From Peptococcaceae bacterium UBA3933 (lineage in GTDB: Bacteria; Bacillota; Peptococcia; Peptococcales; BICA1-8), in contig DGEF01000040.1 in the NCBI GenBank assembly GCA_002385805.1, forward strand, positions 22,769 through 30,862: a stretch of DNA of 8,094 nucleotides, written 5' to 3'. Positions 6,375 through 8,094 of the stretch are shown one piece after another (position 1 is the stretch's first letter; each line of letters starts with the position of its first letter). A program made the translations under genes and the position numbers. Below the pieces are notes generated by a model. It had not been told where the DNA came from. It ran no database searches and saw nothing but the letters and a program-made list of their open reading frames with translations.

Positions 6375-7088
6375 GTGAGGAAGTGGATTTTACCAATCAC
6401 TTTTGTCTGTATTATATCCGGACTATTGTTAGCTTTACAATTTAAAATACAAGCTTCCCAGACTCCTACTCCCACTGAACAAAGAAACGAAATTTTAGTT
6501 GGTATAATTAATAACTTGGAAAATGAAATAAGTACCTATCAAGAAAGAATAGCCGAAATCAAGGCAGAAATTGAAACTATTGAAGATGTTACCGCCTCTT
6601 ACCAAGATGATATTAAATATTTACAACAAAAGGTACAAAAGGCAAAATTACAAGCAGGGTTAACTAATGTAAAGGGTAGAGGCATTCGGATAACTTTAGA
6701 TGACAACAAAAGCGGTTTGCTCCTTGCTCCCAATGATGACCCCAACCGTTATATTATTCATTATGAAAATATCCTCAATATTATAACCGAACTTAAACTA
6801 GGCAGAGCTGAAGCCATTAGTGTTAACGGCCAAAGAATAGTTTCAACATCCGAAATCCGTTGTGTAGGGAACGTAATCCTGGTTAATACTACTCGCTTGG
6901 CCCCACCATTTGAAATTAAGGCCATTGGCGACCCGGATCGTTTAGAGGAAATCCTTCTGGCCGGAGAATATGACCTTTTAAAGAGCACAGGTTTCCCAGT
7001 AAGCTATGAAAAATTCACTGAAGAAACCCCTCTGGAAATCCCAGCCTATACAGGAACATTCCAATTTAATTATACTACTCTTAACTAG
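6375..7088 (+). CDS. DUF881 family membrane-anchored coiled-coil protein (first copy)
   Basis: Function is not established. The family includes YlxW and YlxX of Bacillus, encoded beside division genes. The 237 residues hold a signal-anchor helix at about 4-21, a Glu/Lys/Gln-rich predicted coiled coil at about 36-93, and a DUF881 domain from about 98. That domain shows GRGIRITLDD, AEAISVNGQR at 145-154, SEIRCVG at 159-165, RLAPPFEIKAIGDP at 174-187, and then an aromatic C-terminal extension. The bulk is expected outside the membrane. The GTG at 6375 is preceded by GGGAGG at 6362-6367, seven bases upstream. It is the first gene of a rightward unit with sbp and a second DUF881 gene, and is divergent from cdaA. 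The domain assignment is firm by motif; a role in envelope or division is inference from neighbourhood. Confidence 0.92.
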   Translation: MRKWILPITFVCIISGLLLALQFKIQASQTPTPTEQRNEILVGIINNLENEISTYQERIAEIKAEIETIEDVTASYQDDIKYLQQKVQKAKLQAGLTNVKGRGIRITLDDNKSGLLLAPNDDPNRYIIHYENILNIITELKLGRAEAISVNGQRIVSTSEIRCVGNVILVNTTRLAPPFEIKAIGDPDRLEEILLAGEYDLLKSTGFPVSYEKFTEETPLEIPAYTGTFQFNYTTLN

Positions 7089-7092
7089 ATTA

Positions 7093-7110
7093 TTTCCATA
7101 TTTATGGAAA
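7093..7110 (+). other. A+T-rich hairpin between the first DUF881 gene and sbp
   Basis: TTTCCAT at 7093-7099 is exactly complementary in reverse to ATGGAAA at 7104-7110, with a four-base loop. It begins five bases after the DUF881 stop codon. It has little G+C and no T-run after it, so it is unlikely to terminate fully. It could act as a weak attenuator or an mRNA end-stabilising element. Confidence 0.4.
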
Positions 7111-7156
7111 AGTTTAATAAAATAACATTAAGAGTATCAACTTTTATTTTTTGGGG

Positions 7157-7164
7157 AAGGTGAT
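7157..7164 (+). promoter_or_regulatory. ribosome binding site that fixes the sbp start
   Basis: AAGGTGAT lies just before the ATG at 7169, with eight bases from its AGG to the start codon. The frame is open back to a TTG at 7151, but that start would put the binding site inside the gene. Confidence 0.8.
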
Positions 7165-7168
7165 TCTT

Positions 7169-7528
7169 ATGTGGATGCCCCTTTTAGGTTTACTTTTTGG
7201 AGCCATACTAGGTTCTGCCATATCTTTTGAAATTCCTATTGCCTATGCCAAATACATGTCTATTGCGGTCCTTGCCTCGCTGGATTCGGTATTTGGCGGG
7301 ATTAAAAGTGTTTTAGAAGATAGATTTGATGGATTTATTCTTTTAACCGGTTTTTTTAGCAATACTCTTTTAGCGGCAATGCTAGCCTATTTAGGAGATA
7401 AATTAGGAGTGGACCTTTATATGGCTGCTGTTTTTGCCTTCGGGGTTAGATTATTCCAAAACTTAGCTACTATTCGCCACCATTTAATAAGCCGAACTTT
7501 ACGGAACCTAGGTCCAGATAAGAGGTGA
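7169..7528 (+). CDS. sbp: Sbp family small basic membrane protein (DUF1290)
   Basis: Small integral membrane protein of unknown biochemical role. Bacillus sbp lies between ylxX and ftsA, so a division or envelope role is often supposed. The 119 residues match the family's usual length of about 120. Hydrophobic segments lie at about 4-22, 29-45, 56-75 and 82-95, with a basic C-terminus (IRHHLISRTLRNL and on). Conserved blocks seen are MPLLGLLFGAILG, YMSIAVLASLDSVFGGI at 29-45 and FAFGVRLFQN at 89-98. The ATG at 7169 is chosen because of the AAGGTGAT before it. The gene lies between two DUF881 genes, and its TGA is inside the ribosome binding site of the next gene, so those two are probably co-translated. 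The identification is firm and the function unknown. Confidence 0.93.
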   Translation: MWMPLLGLLFGAILGSAISFEIPIAYAKYMSIAVLASLDSVFGGIKSVLEDRFDGFILLTGFFSNTLLAAMLAYLGDKLGVDLYMAAVFAFGVRLFQNLATIRHHLISRTLRNLGPDKR

Positions 7529-7534
7529 TAGCTA

Positions 7535-8094
7535 TTGACTCCCAAAGATAGCTGGCGTTTGCCTTTAACCATAGTTTTTGTCTTTTTAGGAATCTTGCTT
7601 TCCGCTCAATTCCAAGTTCAGAGTAGGTTGGTAAGCGACCTTTCTATGCAAAAAACAGAAGACTTAATAACTATGGTAAGGAATTTAAGTGACAAACGTT
7701 TACAATTGGAAACAGAACTAATCGATGCCCAGTCTAAACTGTCCTCCATTAGAAGCTCTCGAGCTGATGAAAAAAAAATTGCGGAAAACTTAACTGCAGA
7801 ATTAAACAAATTAGCTATTGTTAACGGAACACAAGAGGTAAAAGGACCTGGTCTTAAAATAACAATCCCTCCAAATTCCCCGGTGCTTTATGTAGATATT
7901 GTCAGCATTATTAATGAACTTTGGGCAGCAGGAGCAGAAGCAATTGCCGTAAACGGGAACAGGATAAATTTATATACTTCTTTTTACTATGCAGAAACTG
8001 AAAACTATATGTTTATTACCCTTAACCATAAACCACTTTATTTCCCTATTATAATTGAAGCCATAGGTAACCCTAATACATTAGAAAAAGGATT
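7535..8094 (+). CDS. DUF881 family protein, second diverged copy (runs off the right edge)
   Basis: The first 186 residues are present and the 3' end is beyond the window. The start is a TTG at 7535, preceded by AGGTGAT at 7523-7529, which overlaps the sbp stop codon. The protein has a signal-anchor helix at about 9-24, a predicted coiled coil at about 38-95 with many Lys, Glu and Leu, and a DUF881 domain from about 100. GPGLKITIPP, AEAIAVNGNR at 134-143 and IEAIGNP at 174-180 match the first copy. The stretch between them does not: where copy one has SEIRCVG and RLAPPF, this copy has aromatic-rich TSFYYAETENYMF. Both copies share the VNG-N/Q-R and AIG-D/N-P anchors, so they are paralogues. 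The divergence suggests a distinct partner or role, which is inference. Function is unknown. Confidence 0.9.
   Translation, partial: MTPKDSWRLPLTIVFVFLGILLSAQFQVQSRLVSDLSMQKTEDLITMVRNLSDKRLQLETELIDAQSKLSSIRSSRADEKKIAENLTAELNKLAIVNGTQEVKGPGLKITIPPNSPVLYVDIVSIINELWAAGAEAIAVNGNRINLYTSFYYAETENYMFITLNHKPLYFPIIIEAIGNPNTLEKG

Noticed and set aside
6293..6475. Minus-strand 60-codon frame in the divergent promoter region
   Set aside because: It overlaps the promoter and the N-terminus of the first DUF881 gene, and lacks a clear ribosome binding site and any motif.

Overview
The window looks like chromosomal core DNA from a low-to-moderate G+C Gram-positive bacterium. It resembles the Clostridia, perhaps a Peptococcaceae-like lineage. 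The evidence is the CdaA-CdaR-GlmM order, a DUF881/Sbp cluster typical of Firmicutes and Actinobacteria, strong AAGGAGG-type ribosome binding sites and several GTG or TTG starts. The species cannot be named from this sequence. No phage, transposase, defence system, CRISPR array, rRNA or tRNA is visible.

Left block, minus strand, positions 1-2371: acpS, then a bifunctional NAD(P)HX repair gene (nnr), then alr, which runs off the left edge. These three overlap out of frame (38 bp and 29 bp) and are probably translated as one coupled unit. They cover acyl-carrier-protein activation, repair of damaged NAD(P)H, and D-alanine supply for peptidoglycan.

Gap, positions 2372-2655: 284 bp without a gene, filled with several kinds of short degenerate repeats and one inverted repeat. 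It separates the acpS group from the c-di-AMP group and is the only part of the window that looks like accessory or decaying repeat DNA.

Middle block, minus strand, positions 2656-6120: cdaA (diadenylate cyclase), cdaR (its YbbR-domain membrane regulator) and glmM (phosphoglucosamine mutase). This is the conserved module that links c-di-AMP signalling to cell-wall precursor synthesis. glmS, a frequent next gene, is not present immediately downstream.

Divergent control region, positions 6121-6374: a good minus-strand sigma-A-type promoter for cdaA, and an extended -10 promoter for the rightward genes. The rightward -10 lies in a 9-bp-arm inverted repeat that also presents a mirror-image TGCTATAAT on the opposite strand.

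Right block, plus strand, positions 6375-8094: a DUF881 membrane/coiled-coil protein, Sbp (small basic protein, DUF1290), and a second diverged DUF881 protein truncated by the window edge. The biochemical function of these families is not established. Their usual neighbourhood (ylxW-ylxX-sbp beside divIB and ftsA in Bacillus) suggests an envelope or division-associated complex. Most of the window is well-understood housekeeping. The points most worth following are the symmetric divergent promoter, the DUF881-Sbp-DUF881 set next to the c-di-AMP operon, and the repeat mosaic.
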